Translations under genes and position numbers: made by a program
Assembly (NCBI RefSeq): GCF_029852145.1
Contig: NC_079971.1
Location: 19,804,667 to 19,868,666, forward strand
From: Microplitis mediator
Taxonomy: Eukaryota > Arthropoda > Insecta > Hymenoptera > Braconidae
Length of the DNA stretch: 64,000 bases
Direction of reading: 5' to 3'
Notes under the pieces: model-generated
What the model was told of the DNA's origin: nothing
Seen by the model: only the letters and a program-made list of their open reading frames with translations
Databases searched by the model: none
In this document: positions 25,076 through 37,207 of the stretch, in pieces
How positions within the stretch are numbered: the first letter of the stretch is position 1
How the letters are laid out: every line of letters starts with the position of its first letter

Positions 25076-26160
25076 TTTTAAAATTTCCACTCATCTACAT
25101 ACATTTTATTTATTTATTTCAAAATTTAAAAATTGCCAACTGTCAGTTACATTCACACTCATATAATTAAATTAAATAACTTAATTTTTTTTGTCGAAGA
25201 AAATTTTAAATAAGGAGAAAAATTTAACGTATTTTACTCTCTTACTCTGTACGTCACACCTTGAACATAACAGAAAATAAAATAAAAAAAAAATAATGAA
25301 TGGATTCTTGCTATGCAAACAAGTGCTATTAGCTACAGTACAGTTTTATATATCTATATATATTTTTAGTATTGTTTGTACTGTTCCACTTGCCATTATT
25401 TCCCCTTTTTGTTGTAATTTTCACTCAGACTGATTTTTTACTGCATATTAATATATTATTATTTACGTAGACATGCAAAATAAATATATATTTTTTTATG
25501 GTATTTATCATATATGATACCTTGGAAAAAAATTACTATAATTTTTTGGTATAGAGTAATTTGAGTTTGAAAAAATCTAAATAAATTGAAAAGAGAGTCT
25601 AAATAAATTAAATCGATCACATTAATGTCATTTAATTATAAAGTATATAAATGTTTTATTATTTTTCTCTCGTCTCTCTTTCTTTCTCTCTCTCTTCAAG
25701 TATCTGGTTTCAGTTTATCTATAAGGAGAAAAAAAAATATTCATTTTATTTTTTATTTTTTTATTACTTTTTATTTCAATTTATTTTTATATGCAAAAAG
25801 TCAATCATAGAAAAAAATCTTGAATTATAAATTCTGTTTATAAATTACAGTAAAAATTGAATTCAATAATTATATTTCTTTTGAATTTAAATATATATAG
25901 AATTTTTTTTAAATTTCTAGTATACAGTAAAGTACAAAGTAACGACTATTTTATGGGGTAAAAGTTTTGAATCTTTTATTTTATGGGCCTTTTCCAGTTG
26001 TGACCTTGGGTTTCGAATATTGTTTCATACCCTCACTTGAGACCTAAGTCACTGTGTAGTCTTACTTTAAGTTATTTACAATGGAGATAAATATAAACCG
26101 GAATAATCATATTTTAAAATATGACCACTTTTCATTTTCTTTATATCTTAAAACTTTGGG
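25076..26160. other. AT-rich intergenic DNA, nothing recognised
   Basis: No gene, RNA or clear repeat. 25660-25700 holds a short C/T-rich run ('tctctctttctttctctctc'). Short frames here have no coding signs. Confidence 0.35.
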
Positions 26161-26167
26161 CTAAGGG

Positions 26168-27285
26168 TATTCTCATGCGGTGTCCCTCCACTTTTTAAAA
26201 ACTTTCAAAGACTTTCAACTGTCATATGCGCATCTAAATTTTATTAATTAATTAAAAAAAAAATTAAAACCTCAATTGAAAAAAGTACAACGCAGTAGGA
26301 ATTGCGCCAACATATAGAATTTTTTAAAAATTACTTACCGTTCTTATCATTGAAGAGTTAAACAAAATTTGGTCAATAAATTTTGGCCCACAAAATTCGA
26401 AAATTCGAATTACAAAATTGTTATGAAGATTTTACTGAATTTTATTTTCCAAATTTCGTTTAACTCCCAATTGATATCAATTGTAAGTAATTTTTTTTAA
26501 AATCTACCCAGAGAGGAAAGTACGACGGGCCCAGGCTTGGCGCAGGTTTGACCCAAGTATGTAAAACCTTGGCCCAAGCTTGTAAGCCAGCCTTGGCCCA
26601 GCCTTGGTAGGACTCTGGAATGATAACGTTGGGCCCTGACTTTTTTGCCAGACTTTGCCCATGCCTTGAGGATACGAATAAATTTAATTAAAAAACAATT
26701 TTATTATTAATAACCTTGTAGAATTTATGATCATTAACGTTTAAACTATCTAAAGGAGGTAAATGATGTGAAAAGAACTCGGTGAAAATTCTGCTGGGCT
26801 CCGGGCGCGAACTGCCGTTCTTCTGATTGCTGGGTCCAAACGATAGCTACTGGACGAACCTACTAATGTTGAACTGATACATTTATATGATCTATTATTA
26901 AACCATAGGTATAGCCAAACTTGGGTAATTCTACCTTGGCCCAAGTCCGGGTTGCCATTGAACGGCCAAGGCAGGGGCACCCAATCTTGACCCAAGCCCG
27001 GGTAATCATTGTGACGGCCAGGACTGAGTACCCAATCTAGAGCCAAGAATGGGCCAATATAGATGTGTCAAAGCTAGGTTCCCCAGTGCTGGGCCAAGTA
27101 GGGCCCTGTCGTTCAACTCTGGCGGCTCCTGCATGGGTATACCTCGGCGAAATTACTACCACGTTGTCCTTTTTTAAATTGAGGTTTTAATTTCTGTTCA
27201 ATCACTTGATTAAATTTTGATATACTTATGACGATATTGAAAATCATCAATAATTTTTAAAAAGTAGGGGGCATTGTCTGAGAAT
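26168..27285. mobile_element. Inverted-end element with poly-C/G edge, copy 3, split by insertion
   Basis: Left part 26168-26514 ('attctcatgcggtgtccctc', 'cactttttaaaaactttc') and right part 27140-27285 ('tttaaaaagtagggggcatt', 'tgtctgagaatt') match 12555-13020. The middle is replaced by the TA-flanked minisatellite element 26517-27137. Confidence 0.65.
26517..27137. mobile_element. TA-flanked MITE with internal minisatellite, copy 1 (short form)
   Basis: Starts CCCAGAGAGGAAAGTAC and ends GCTCCTGCATGGG, with TA on both sides (26515-26516 and 27138-27139). The interior has 'ttggcccaa'-type repeats and the block 'ctgccgttcttctgattgct' shared with the copies at 30067 and 32234. Only about three of the 51-bp units remain, and it is the most diverged copy. 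A 98-residue minus-strand frame inside is a by-product. Confidence 0.75.
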
Positions 27286-27310
27286 TAAGTAAAGGAGCTA
27301 AGATGTATAT

Positions 27311-28229
27311 TAGGGTGGTCGTTAAAGTTAAATTTTCTCAGGCGACCCATAAAAAGCTTTTTTTTAGTGAAAAAATGCGTAGGGAATTTGGTTTTTTCTT
27401 TTTAAGTAAAAAGAACACGTGCCGCAGGACAATCAAAGTTCATTTTTCGATACAATCGCGGTTTTTTTTCAAATATCTCATGAAATATGCAGATTAAAGG
27501 AAAAAATCATGGGAACTATTTTGTAGGAAATTAAATTCTTAACAAAAAAGGTCATATTCATTTTTTTTATAAAATGTGTATTTATGAAGATATTTTGAAA
27601 ACTTTTTTTAGATCTGATGAATTGAGCGTTTTAAGGATTACAAATTTTGAAAATGACATTTTTCTAAGTATATAGAAACTACAACAAGCATTAAGGATTA
27701 ATATGTTACGAGTAACGAAGTTGTCTATATTTACTCTCTTAAAATGAATCAGTGAAAAGTGCTGCAAATCAGTGAATATTCACTGCATAAACAGTGGTAT
27801 ACTTGGGGCTGTTTATGCAGTGAATATTCACTGATTTGCAGCACTTTTCACTGATTCATTTTAAGAGAGTAAAAAAAAACGTTATTTTTAACATTAGTAA
27901 TCCTTAAAATGCTCAATTGATAAGATCCAAAAAAGTTTTTTAAAAATATCTTCATAAATACACATTTTACAAAAAAAATCAACATGACCTTTTTTGTCAA
28001 GAATTTAATTTGCTACAAAATTATTCCTATGATTTTTTCCTATAATTTGCATATTTCATGAGATATTTAAAAAAAACCGCGATTGTATCGAAAAATGAAC
28101 TTTGATCGTCCTGAGGCACGTGTTCTTTTTACTGAAAAATAAAAAACCAAATTCCCCACGTATTTTTTTCACTAAAAAGAAGCTTTTTCTGGGGCTCCTG
28201 AGAAAATTTAATTTTTAACGACCACCCTA
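27311..28229. mobile_element. 919-bp nearly perfect palindrome (foldback element)
   Basis: Starts TAGGGTGGTCGTTAAAGTTA and ends with its complement (TTTTTAACGACCACCCTA). The symmetry axis lies near 27770-27810, where 'cagtgaatattcactg' and 'tgcagtgaatattcactg' flank a loop of only about 20 bases. Arms of about 450 bp differ by a small number of changes. Flanking AT/TA suggests a TA target. No transposase. Confidence 0.85.
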
Positions 28230-28239
28230 ATATATATAA

Positions 28240-29535
28240 AATCTGTTGATTTTTAAATTTTCATATATGCAGGTAATTACTATAGTAATTACTTTCTTTC
28301 TATGCAAAATATTGTTGGATCACGGATATCTTTAAGGTTTTAGTCAGTTACATATTTTTGTTTTTTTTAAGTAAAATATTTTTGATCCATTTATTTATTA
28401 TTGAATCTATTATTTAGTTTATTAAAAAGAAAAATTCAAAGCAGAAAATATATGACAGAATATTAATTTTAAAAAATAATTGCTGGGTTTGATAAAGAAG
28501 TTAAAGTGAGAATAATAAATTAAACATTGGAAAAAAACTTATATGAATAAAATATACAAAAATAAAAAACCATACTTTTTACTATAAATAAATTACCATG
28601 GCATAAAAAACTTCAAACTGAGTTTTCACAAAGTAGACAAGTAGATTTAAATTTTTAATAATCAGCTTATTTTGAACCTGCAGTAAAAAAAAAAAACACA
28701 ACTTTTAATTTTATCAAAAAATTTCTTGCAAATATATTTAAAAAATTTTAAACTTTAAGGTTCTTTGAATATAAATTATTGAATAAATATTTTTGATTTT
28801 TAAAAATTTTTCTCTTCGTTAATTAAAATTTTTTTCTAATTTATTTTCAAAATTATTGAATGAAACTTTAGTATACTAATCCCTTTCTAGAAAAGGTAAA
28901 ATCTTTCGAATGTACTAAAATTTAAGATAACAAATATTGTTACTGCTAATCTTTTCTATGATATCTGTACTTTAAAAACATCTGGTAAACATATGTTTAT
29001 TTATTTGAGTTCATACAATTGCATGCAATAAAATTTTTCTTACCTTTTTTTTTATTCATGTACTAAGCTGGGACTTAAATTGTAATACTTTGGTTGTTAA
29101 AATTTTAAACTTAGAAAATAAGTTTATTACTTTAAGCTTTTTTTTATCGTTTTTTGAACGCTTGAAATAATTTCCATTGTGATTTTAGTAAGTAAAAAAA
29201 AGAAGAGTGGGTATAAGTAAATTTGGTCTAAAAAAAATTCCGTCTTTTTTTAGTTCTACTCATTTTTTACCCCTCAAATAAGACTTCGGTGTCTATGTGA
29301 TTCAGCCATAAAAAATAAAAAAATTTTATTGTGGGGCAAAATGAGCCACTCTTCAAGCTTCAAGAGTTAACAAAATTTAAGAATATTAATATTTAACAAG
29401 TTCAGTAAATAGTGATTGAAATGAAGTCTCAATTTAACTGTTATCTTGAAAATTCTTTCTTGCTGAAAAAGATGTGAATTGAAAAACAATTGACCCAAAC
29501 TTGTGCATAACTTGAGAAAAATTTTAATTAAATTA
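28240..29535. other. AT-rich intergenic DNA, nothing recognised
   Basis: Mostly A/T with no reading frame or repeat family identified. A small perfect palindrome 'gtaattactatagtaattac' lies near 28273. Confidence 0.35.
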
Positions 29536-30066
29536 CAGTTGACTACTCGTTGTAAGCCTCTTCCTCGCGATCAGGAGTTACTGAGTCCAAATATCGTCCC
29601 CCACTTAACCACTCTAAGGAGTTTCGTATCAGAGAACCCGTTATAAGCCTCCGTTAAAATTATCAAAATTATAAACTAACAATAAGAAAAAATAGACAAA
29701 TTAATGATGAAAATTTACTATCTATATTTCAAGGAGAATAATTTAAGCATTATTAAGTAAAATATAATTTATTGTTTATAATTATAATCATGATTTAAAT
29801 TTAAAGCTTCTGTTACGATTGAAAAGTTTTATTGAGCATTATGTTTATCAATAAAATTATTATTTTTATTATTACTGTAATCAATACCGTTATCATTATA
29901 ATTTTTTGCATTATAATTATTATTTATGTGAAAATATAAGTATTTATTTTAGTGCTGTAAGCACCAGAAAAATCGGGATAGTCGCGTATGTAACAAAACA
30001 TAAATATGACGTTTAAAATTATATAAAATAAAATAGGCTCATAATGGATAGTCGAGAACAAAACTA

Positions 30067-30977
30067 CCCATACAGGAGCTGCCAGAGTTGAACAACGGGC
30101 CCCTACTTGGCCCAGCACTGGGGAACCTAGCTTTGGCACACCTATATTGGCCCAGGCTTGGGCCAGGACTGGGTAACCTAGCCTTGGCCGTCCAATGGCA
30201 ACCCAGACTTGGGCCAAGACTGGGTAACCTAGCCTTGGCCGTTACAATGATTACCCGGGCTTGGGCCAAGACTGGGTAACCTAGCCTTGGCCGTCCAATG
30301 GCAACCCAGACTTGGGCCAAGACTGGGTAACCTAGCCTTGGCCATCCAATGGCAAGCCAGGCTTGGGCCAAGACTGGGTAACCTAGTCTTGGCCGTCCAA
30401 TGGCAACCCAGACTTACGCCAAGACTGGGTAACCTAGCCTTGGCCATCCAATGGTAAGCCAGGCTTGGGCCAGGACTGGGTAACCTAGCCTTGGCCGTTA
30501 CAATGATTACCCGGGCTTGGGCCAAGGTAGGATTACCCAAGTTTGGATATACCCATGGTTTATACAAGTAGATCATATAAATGTACCAGTTCAACGTTAG
30601 TAGGTTCGTCCAGTAGCTACCGTTCGGACCCAGTAATCAGAAGGACGGCAGTTCGCGCCCAGAGTCCAGCAGAATTTCCACCGAGTTTTTTTCACATCAT
30701 TTACCTCCCTCAAATAATTAAAACGTTAATGATCATGAATTCTACGAGGTTAATAATAATAAATTTTTTTTAATTAAATTTATTCGTTTCCTGGAAGCCT
30801 GGGCCAGGTCTGGCAACCAAGCATGGGCCAGGTCTGGCAACCAGGCTTGGCCCGAGATTATCACTCCAGGCTTCTACCAAAGCTGGGCCAAGACTGGCTT
30901 ACAAGCCTGGCCCAAGGTTCTACAAAGTTGGGTCAAGTCTGGGCCAAGCTTGGGCCCGTGGTACTTTCCTCTCTGGG
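30067..30977. mobile_element. TA-flanked MITE with internal minisatellite, copy 2
   Basis: Left end CCCATACAGGAGCTGCCAG, right end complementary to CCCAGAGAGGAAAGTACCA, with TA on both sides (30065-30066, 30978-30979). Body: the minisatellite at 30126-30534, a unique block 30560-30780 ('gtagctaccgttcggaccca') and a tail of 'ctgggccaggtctggcaacc' words. Much richer in G+C than its surroundings. Confidence 0.8.
30126..30534. repeat. Minisatellite, 8 units of 51-52 bp
   Basis: Units start 'cctagccttggcc' at 30126 (variant), 30177, 30228, 30280, 30331, 30382, 30433 and 30484. Two unit types alternate: one with 'gtccaatggcaacccagact' (51 bp) and one with 'gttacaatgattacccgggc' (52 bp). Because 51 is a multiple of three, long repetitive reading frames appear in several frames on both strands; these are not genes. 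Confidence 0.92.
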
Positions 30978-31053
30978 TAAGCGCAGGGTAGTGGGAAGAC
31001 TGAAATTCCCAGAAAAATTTTCCCTACATCCCCTAGACTAAATTTATGACGGG

Positions 31054-31775
31054 TATCATCGCTATTTTTTAATTTTAATTCATAATTTGATGTTTTACGT
31101 CAGAATTGCTAAAACATTGGAGTAAAAAAAATTCATTTCCACTTATTCTTATGTAAAATTAAATTTCCTACAAAAAAGGTCTGATGGAAAATTTTCGTCA
31201 GACAAGCCGTTTTCGATTAATTAAGCTTAATAAATTGATATATTTTTTCGATTTAACATTTTTACTTTTGAATTTTGTAACTGTCGAATCAATAAATATC
31301 TAATAAAAACCATGCCAGATTTTCGAAGGAAATTTAATGCTCTACAAAAAAGGTCTCTTAACATTTTTTGCTAAATTCACTCCTTCGAAAGTTATTCAAG
31401 GTTGAATTTGAGTCAAAACGATTTCAATAACGTGAATAACTTTCGAAGGAGTAAATTTAGCAAAAAATGTTAAGAGACCTTTTTTGTAGAGCATTAAATT
31501 TCCTTCGAAAATCTGGCATGGTCTTTATTAGATATTTATTGATTCGACAGTTACAAAATTCAAAAGTAAAAATGTTAAATCGAAAAAATATATCAATTTT
31601 TTAAGCTTAATTAATCGGAAACGGCTTGTCTGACGAAAATTTTCAGTCAGACCTTTTTTGTAGGGAATTTAATTTTACATAAGAATAAGTGGAAATAAAT
31701 TTTTTTTACTCCAATGTTTTAGCAATTCCGACGTAAAACATCAAATTATGAATTAAATTAAAAATAGCGATGATA
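31054..31775. mobile_element. 722-bp nearly perfect palindrome (foldback element)
   Basis: Starts 'tatcatcgctattttttaat' and ends with its complement. The axis is near 31414, with under 30 bases of loop. 'acaaaaaaggtct' and 'accttttttgtag' mark the arms. It shares the word 'gagaccttttttgtagagca' with the palindromes at 36470-37030 and 51523-52497, so the three are related. A TA appears on each side. Confidence 0.85.
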
Positions 31776-31781
31776 GACTTC

Positions 31782-32232
31782 TTAAAATTAATATTAAGGG
31801 CTCAAACTTTCATGAAATTTTTTTTTTGTCATTCTGAATAATATTTTCAATATAGCTATGAAAAAAAAAAATAGTCAATTTTTTTGGCCCAGTCTAGTAT
31901 ACTCCATTTATATGGTTCTTATGCTGTACATAAGCGTTGGTTATACCGTATTTATACGGTAGCTACACCTCATTTACACAGTGGTTACACAGTATTCATA
32001 CAATGTTCACACCGTATTTATACGCATAAATATATTGATGATTATGCCGCATTTATGCGGTGATTATGCCGTCTCACTCTTACAAGCTGAAAAAACTTTT
32101 CATATCTTTCAGTTTCATTAACAAGCAATCTTCAGATTCTATAACAGATACAATGTGTCTTACTACTACTTGCATTGTAAAATGACTCATTTGTCCACTA
32201 TGATCTGCTTTCAATTGTTTAATAAAAAAATA
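31782..32232. repeat. Degenerate 'atttatacggt' words
   Basis: 31905-32075 repeats variants of 'taccgtatttatacggt', 'acacagtggttacacagta' and 'gccgcatttatgcggtgatt', most of them self-complementary. This resembles the interior of the acggtaa-type elements, but no ends were found. Confidence 0.4.
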
Positions 32233-32233
32233 C

Positions 32234-33168
32234 CCCAGAGAGGAAAGTACCACGGGCCCAAGCTTGGCCCAGACTTGGCCCAACTTTGTAGAACCTTGGG
32301 CCAGGCTTGTAAGCCAGTCTTGGCCCAGCTTTGGTAGAAGCCTGGAATGATAATCTCGGGCCAAGCCTGGTTGCCACACCTGGCCCATGCTTGGTTACCA
32401 GACCTGGCCCATGCTTGGTTGCCAGACCTGGCCCAGGCTTCCAGGAAACGAATAAATTTAATTAAAAAAAATTTATTATTATTAACCTCGTAGAATTCAT
32501 GATCATTAACGTTTTAATTATTTAAGGGAGGTAAATGATGTGAAAAAAACTCGGTGGAAATTCTGCTGGACTCTGGGCGCGAACTGCCGTCCTTCTGATT
32601 ACTGGGTCCGAACGGTAGCTACTGGACGAACCTACTAACGTTGAACTGGTACATTTATATGATCTACTTGTATAAACCATGGGTATATCCAAACTTGGGT
32701 AATCCTACCTTGGCCCAAGCCCGGGTAATCATTGTAACGGCCAAGGCTAGGTTACCCAGTCCTGGCCCAAGCCTGGCTTGCCATTGGATGGGCAAGGCTA
32801 GGTTACCCAGTCTTGGCGTAAGTCTGGGTTGCCATTGGACGGCCAAGACTAGGTTACCCAGTCTTGGCCCAAGCCTGGCTTGCCATTGGATGGCCAAGGC
32901 TAGGTTACCCAGTCTTGGCCCAAGTCTGGGTTGCCATTGGACGGCCAAGGCTAGGTTACCCAGTCTTGGCCCAAGCCCGGGTAATCATTGTAACGGCCAA
33001 GGCTAGGTTACCCAGTCTTGGCCCAAGTCTAGGTTGCCATTGGACGGCCAAGGGTAGGTTACCCAGTCCTGGCCCAAGCCTGGGCCAATATAGGTGTGCC
33101 AAAGCTAGGTTCCCCAGTGCTGGGCCAAGTAGGGGCCCGTTGTTCAACTCTGGCAGCTCCTGTATGGG
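32234..33168. mobile_element. TA-flanked MITE with internal minisatellite, copy 3 (inverted)
   Basis: Opposite orientation to copy 2 and nearly identical to it, starting CCCAGAGAGGAAAGTACCAC and ending CTCCTGTATGGG. About eight 51-52 bp units lie between 32700 and 33110. Copies 2 and 3 face each other 1.26 kb apart, so they could pair intramolecularly. TA precedes the left end; the right flank is 'ac', so the duplication is not clear here. Confidence 0.78.
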
Positions 33169-33335
33169 ACAGTTTATTTTCACTTTCATAAAAAAAAACT
33201 TTTTTCAAAAAAATTTCTCTTATATTAAAAAATAAAAACTCTTGAAACTGGTAAAAATTTTTTAATTCAAACATAAAAATATGTTTATTTGCGGAAAAAA
33301 AATCTTCTTTTAATACAGTGTTTATAGACCGTACA

Positions 33336-33807
33336 CTGTATTGGTGTTAAATTTACCCCCGAAAGCGGTGTGAAAATAACGCCGCCACCGGTGTAAATAT
33401 TCTAGACCGGTGTTAAAATAACGCCGCCGCCAGTGTAGATATTCTTTACCGATGTTAAAATATTTTACTTTGTGAATATTTTTACTTACTCGATCACTTT
33501 AGTTAAACAATGTGCGTGCGTGCGCACGCGTGTATGTGTGTGGTAAATAACTATTTTTCATCGGCGTTGATTCTCAACTCCAATAATTGACATTATTAGA
33601 CTTTTTACGAATTCAAGATTATTCCTATAGCTATAACAGGACTGATCTTGCAATTATAACAAGGTGGGTTCGGTTTACTCCGATATTACTCCGCTTTTAC
33701 ACTGGTTCGACCCCGTCGAATTACGCTGTCTTACCGGTGATATTTCATGTTACACCTCGTGGGGTTTAACCGTCCATTTTTAACATCGCTCTTCTTACAG
33801 TGTAGTG
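33336..33807. mobile_element. ACACTGTA-ended element with 'ccggtgttaaaataacgcc' repeats, copy 1
   Basis: Ends TACACTGTA and TACAGTGTA. The interior shares 'gaaagcggtgtgaaaataac', 'gccgccaccggtgtaaatat' and 'tcttaccggtga' with the copy at 48889-49490. This copy is more diverged at its right side. Confidence 0.65.
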
Positions 33808-34415
33808 TACTTGTGACCAGACTTGGGCAAGATTGCTATGAGATTTTTATGTAGAAAATTTTTTTAAAATTATTGTAAGCATTCATTTACGAAATGACAC
33901 GAAAATAATTTTTTTTTGTAATTTAAAAAAAAATCAATTTTTCATAATCGTATTCGAAAATTTCAATCGACTAATAATATCGATTAATCGATCTTTTTTT
34001 TTTGCAACATTAACTATACAACTACATGTTTATACTGAAGTTACTCTGAGAGCGTTCCCTTCAGTACTATACAATTCCCCTACCCTCACCATTGAATAAT
34101 GAGTGAGCTCTTAGTGAGTCTAACTGTAGGTTTTAGTGGGTTCAGTTAAAACTTTTACGTGGCCCAATCGAGACGATAACCGACAGGAGCAAAAAAAAAG
34201 GTTCAATTAAAATAAATTGTGTTATATACATGATAAAACAATATTTTCAATTACATATTTACATATTAACGTTTACAAACCAAGTGTTATTATTAATTTA
34301 AAAAAGAATTCCTATTTACTAAATAGTTAGATTTTATCATCACTTTTTTTTTTTTAATCTCAGGTTAGTATTTTATTTTTTCCTGCAATCACTATATACT
34401 TACCATAAAAATGTA
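33808..34415. other. Intergenic, nothing recognised
   Basis: AT-rich with a short G+C-containing stretch at 34020-34190. No gene or repeat family was identified. Confidence 0.3.
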
Positions 34416-34519
34416 TACCCGGGAAAAAATCATCAGACCTGATTATGCATGATCACGCATGCTTATGGCTGGCGAATATTCAGGCATGATCAGGCCTCTG
34501 AGCAAGCACAATCCCTAGA

Positions 34520-35767
34520 ATTATTCAAAAAAAATAAAAATAACGATAATTCGATTTTAAATTAATTTATTTTGTTAGTATTGTTGTATAGTTAAAGTTT
34601 ATTGGCTGAAAAGTACTTTTTTTATAGAATTAATAGAAATAATTCTAGTTATAAATTACGAGCAAAACTAACAATTAAATTAATCTTAATTATTAAGTGA
34701 AAAAAAAAATACAACTTTATTGATTATCATTATCAATTTGGCAAGAATTTAGTAGTAATTCAATTCTTCAATTTATTAAAAAAAAAAAAATTTTAATTAA
34801 ATTTATTTTTAATTATTTTTTGGAAAAAAGGATTAATTTTAATTATTAATTCCGAGGTGAAAATATTTCAAACTGAAAAATTAACAATTTTTTTTCTTAG
34901 CCGAAAAAAGGCACAGGTAGTAACACGAGGCCGAAATTCGCTAGGCCGAAATTCATTAAGACAAAATATGATCGACAATGAAACTTAAAAATGGCTGACG
35001 TTAAAGACGAGGATTTATACGATTATTATTATAATCGTATAAATCCTTATTATACGATTATTTATTATTATTTGCATATTACTGTACAACTTTCGTTTTT
35101 TTACAGTTTTTTTTCCTTATTCTTAGTTTTAGTCTTAGTTTATTTACTTATTGCGATTATTATTATTTTTATTATTATTCTATTCGATTGAATAGAATAG
35201 AAATTATAGTATTTATTAAATAGTTATTTAATTGCCCGAGAGAAGTGAATTATATATGACCATATATTAAAATTTCCAATATACACATAGCTATTTGTAA
35301 AATTTCAATGAAATTAAAAAAAAAATTTACTCAATGTATGCATTTTTTTTTTTTTAAATGAAACTTCTTTACGGAGGCTAAATCTGAACGTGTTGAGACG
35401 AAAAAGGGGAAATAGCGTGAGAGGAGAAACATTGAGTGAAAGTTCAGAATAGGCGAGAAGAAGAATTGCTTGCGTGGCAAGCCTTATATATTTTACAGAG
35501 TGGGGGGAATTGAGAAGAGTCGAGTAGAATGAATGAGGATAGTGCATATGCGTCTTAATTTAACCACGTTTTCATATATATATATACAATATTGGCCATT
35601 AGATCTTGTCGGGTAGAATAGTCGGAAAAAAAGAAAACTCTGAAAATAAAAATATGTATAATCAGTTTTCTACGATATGAAAAAGTAATGAATTATAAAA
35701 AAAATATATATATATATTTAAAAATATATGTTTATTAATTAAATGTAAGATTATAAACATGTATTGT
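34520..35767. other. Unassigned DNA inside the candidate composite
   Basis: AT-rich, with a G/A-rich block at 35370-35550 that has far fewer A/T runs than its surroundings. Its minus-strand 77-residue frame shows no recognisable motif. 34910-34960 repeats 'aggccgaaattc' and resembles words near 38115-38185. Confidence 0.3.
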
Positions 35768-36469
35768 TAGGGTGCTTCGTTTGAAACGAACATTTTTTTT
35801 TTAGCGGATACAAGTAAATTTCGTTGTTCATGTTGAGAAAAAAATTCCTTGAAAATTTCAGCTCTTAATTTTAATTGTAAGTACTTCCTCCCGCGCATCA
35901 AAGTTTGCCCATTTAAAAAGTATGTAAATCGAATAACTTTTTTGCACACCTCAAGCACGAAAGCGCAGGTGTGCTTTATGGACGGTTTTTTTTATTCGAC
36001 TATTTTATTCACATAAAAATCTTTCTACACTTTTTAAATTACTATAACTTAACCCAATTTTGAGCTATCGTTTTGAAACCAGTTTTTATTTGTAGAGTAA
36101 TTGTTGCTTTTTAAAAATGTATAAAACGGTTTTGGTTAACTCGATCCATGTCGATTGTATCAGCTCCGAAAGACAATTTTTCACTTTTTTTATTTAATCG
36201 TTAATAGTGAAGAAACGGCTCATCTTACGGAAAATATGCAAAGGACCAATCTTTTAGGGAATTTTGCCTTCTACAAAATTTCATATGACACTCATATTGC
36301 CAAAATGCACTGTTCATGAGATACATGCATTTTAACATTTTATAGTAAAAAAAATTAGTACTATAGTAAGCTTACAATTTTTTTTACTTTTTTAAAAAAG
36401 TTCTGTTTTTTAAAAACAGTCAATTTTCGGAAAAAAATGTAATGGCCATCAATTATTTTTGTAGAGAAT

Positions 36470-37030
36470 TGAACGCTTTACAAAAAAAATCTCTTATCAT
36501 TTTTTGATAAATCCATATGTTCGAAAGTTATTGTAGCTGGAAGTCGAATCTACAGTAAATTTTGAGATCTTTTTACTTTTCCAGAAAAACTATCAGACTT
36601 ATCAAAAAATGTTATGGGTTCTTTTTTGTAAACAATTTTATCCCCTACAAATTATTTTCAATAAAGTTCATTCGAATTCCGCATTAGTTTCTAGTTATTT
36701 CCATTTTAATGCCAAGCTCATAAAAATAATAGTCTTCTAATCGATTTTGAGAAGTTAACGTTAAAATGAAAATAACTAGAAACTAATGCTGAATTCGAAT
36801 GAACTTTATTGAAAATAATTTGTAGCCAATAAAATTGTCTACAAAAAAGGTCCTATGACATTTTTTGATAAGTCTGATGGTTTTTCTGGAAAAGTAAAAA
36901 GATCTCAAAATTTACTGTAGATTTGACTTCCAGCTACAATAACTTTCGAACATATGGATTTATCAAAAAATAATAAGAGATTTTTTTTGTAGAGCGTTCA
37001 ATTCTCTACAAAAATAATTGATGGCAATTA
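36470..37030. repeat. About 560-bp palindrome
   Basis: 'gtagagaattgaacgcttta' at 36462 pairs with its complement at 36990-37010. 'catatgttcgaaagttattg' near 36517 pairs with 'caataactttcgaacatatg' near 36938. The axis is near 36740. Related to the palindromes at 31054 and 51523. Confidence 0.75.
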
Positions 37031-37207
37031 CAATGCAATTTATGGTTCATTAGTCTAAAAAATCAGAAGAAAAAAACATTTTTTTCCTGTGTTATTCTTA
37101 TGGGAAATCGAAAAGTGCAATGCGGATAACCTTAATATTAATGGCTCATATTTTCAGAGGCCTATTTTGGCATCTAAACGAAACTTTTGAGCCTGGTTAC
37201 GAGAAAA

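Larger units (their letters stand above)
29536..31781. mobile_element. 'CAGTYGACTACYCGT' inverted-end element, carrying two nested insertions
   Basis: The left end (29536-30066, 'cagttgactactcgttgtaa') and the pieces 30978-31053 and 31776-31781 together align with the intact copies 43146-43759 and 54739-55352. Inserted within it are the TA-flanked minisatellite element 30067-30977 and the palindrome 31054-31775. Removing both restores a length near 615 bp. The right end TATGACGGGTA...GAC is split by the palindrome. Confidence 0.7.

Noticed and set aside
30039..30594. Overlapping 100-120 residue frames with repeated LPSLGPSL/AKARLPSPGPSL segments (also 32641-33235).
   Set aside because: They are produced by the 51-bp minisatellite, whose unit length is a multiple of three, and appear on both strands in several frames. 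Not genes.
30560..30670. Possible tRNA-derived sequence (words resembling the tRNA B box such as 'gcagttcgcgccc').
   Set aside because: No cloverleaf could be drawn, and the spacing to an A-box-like word is not convincing.
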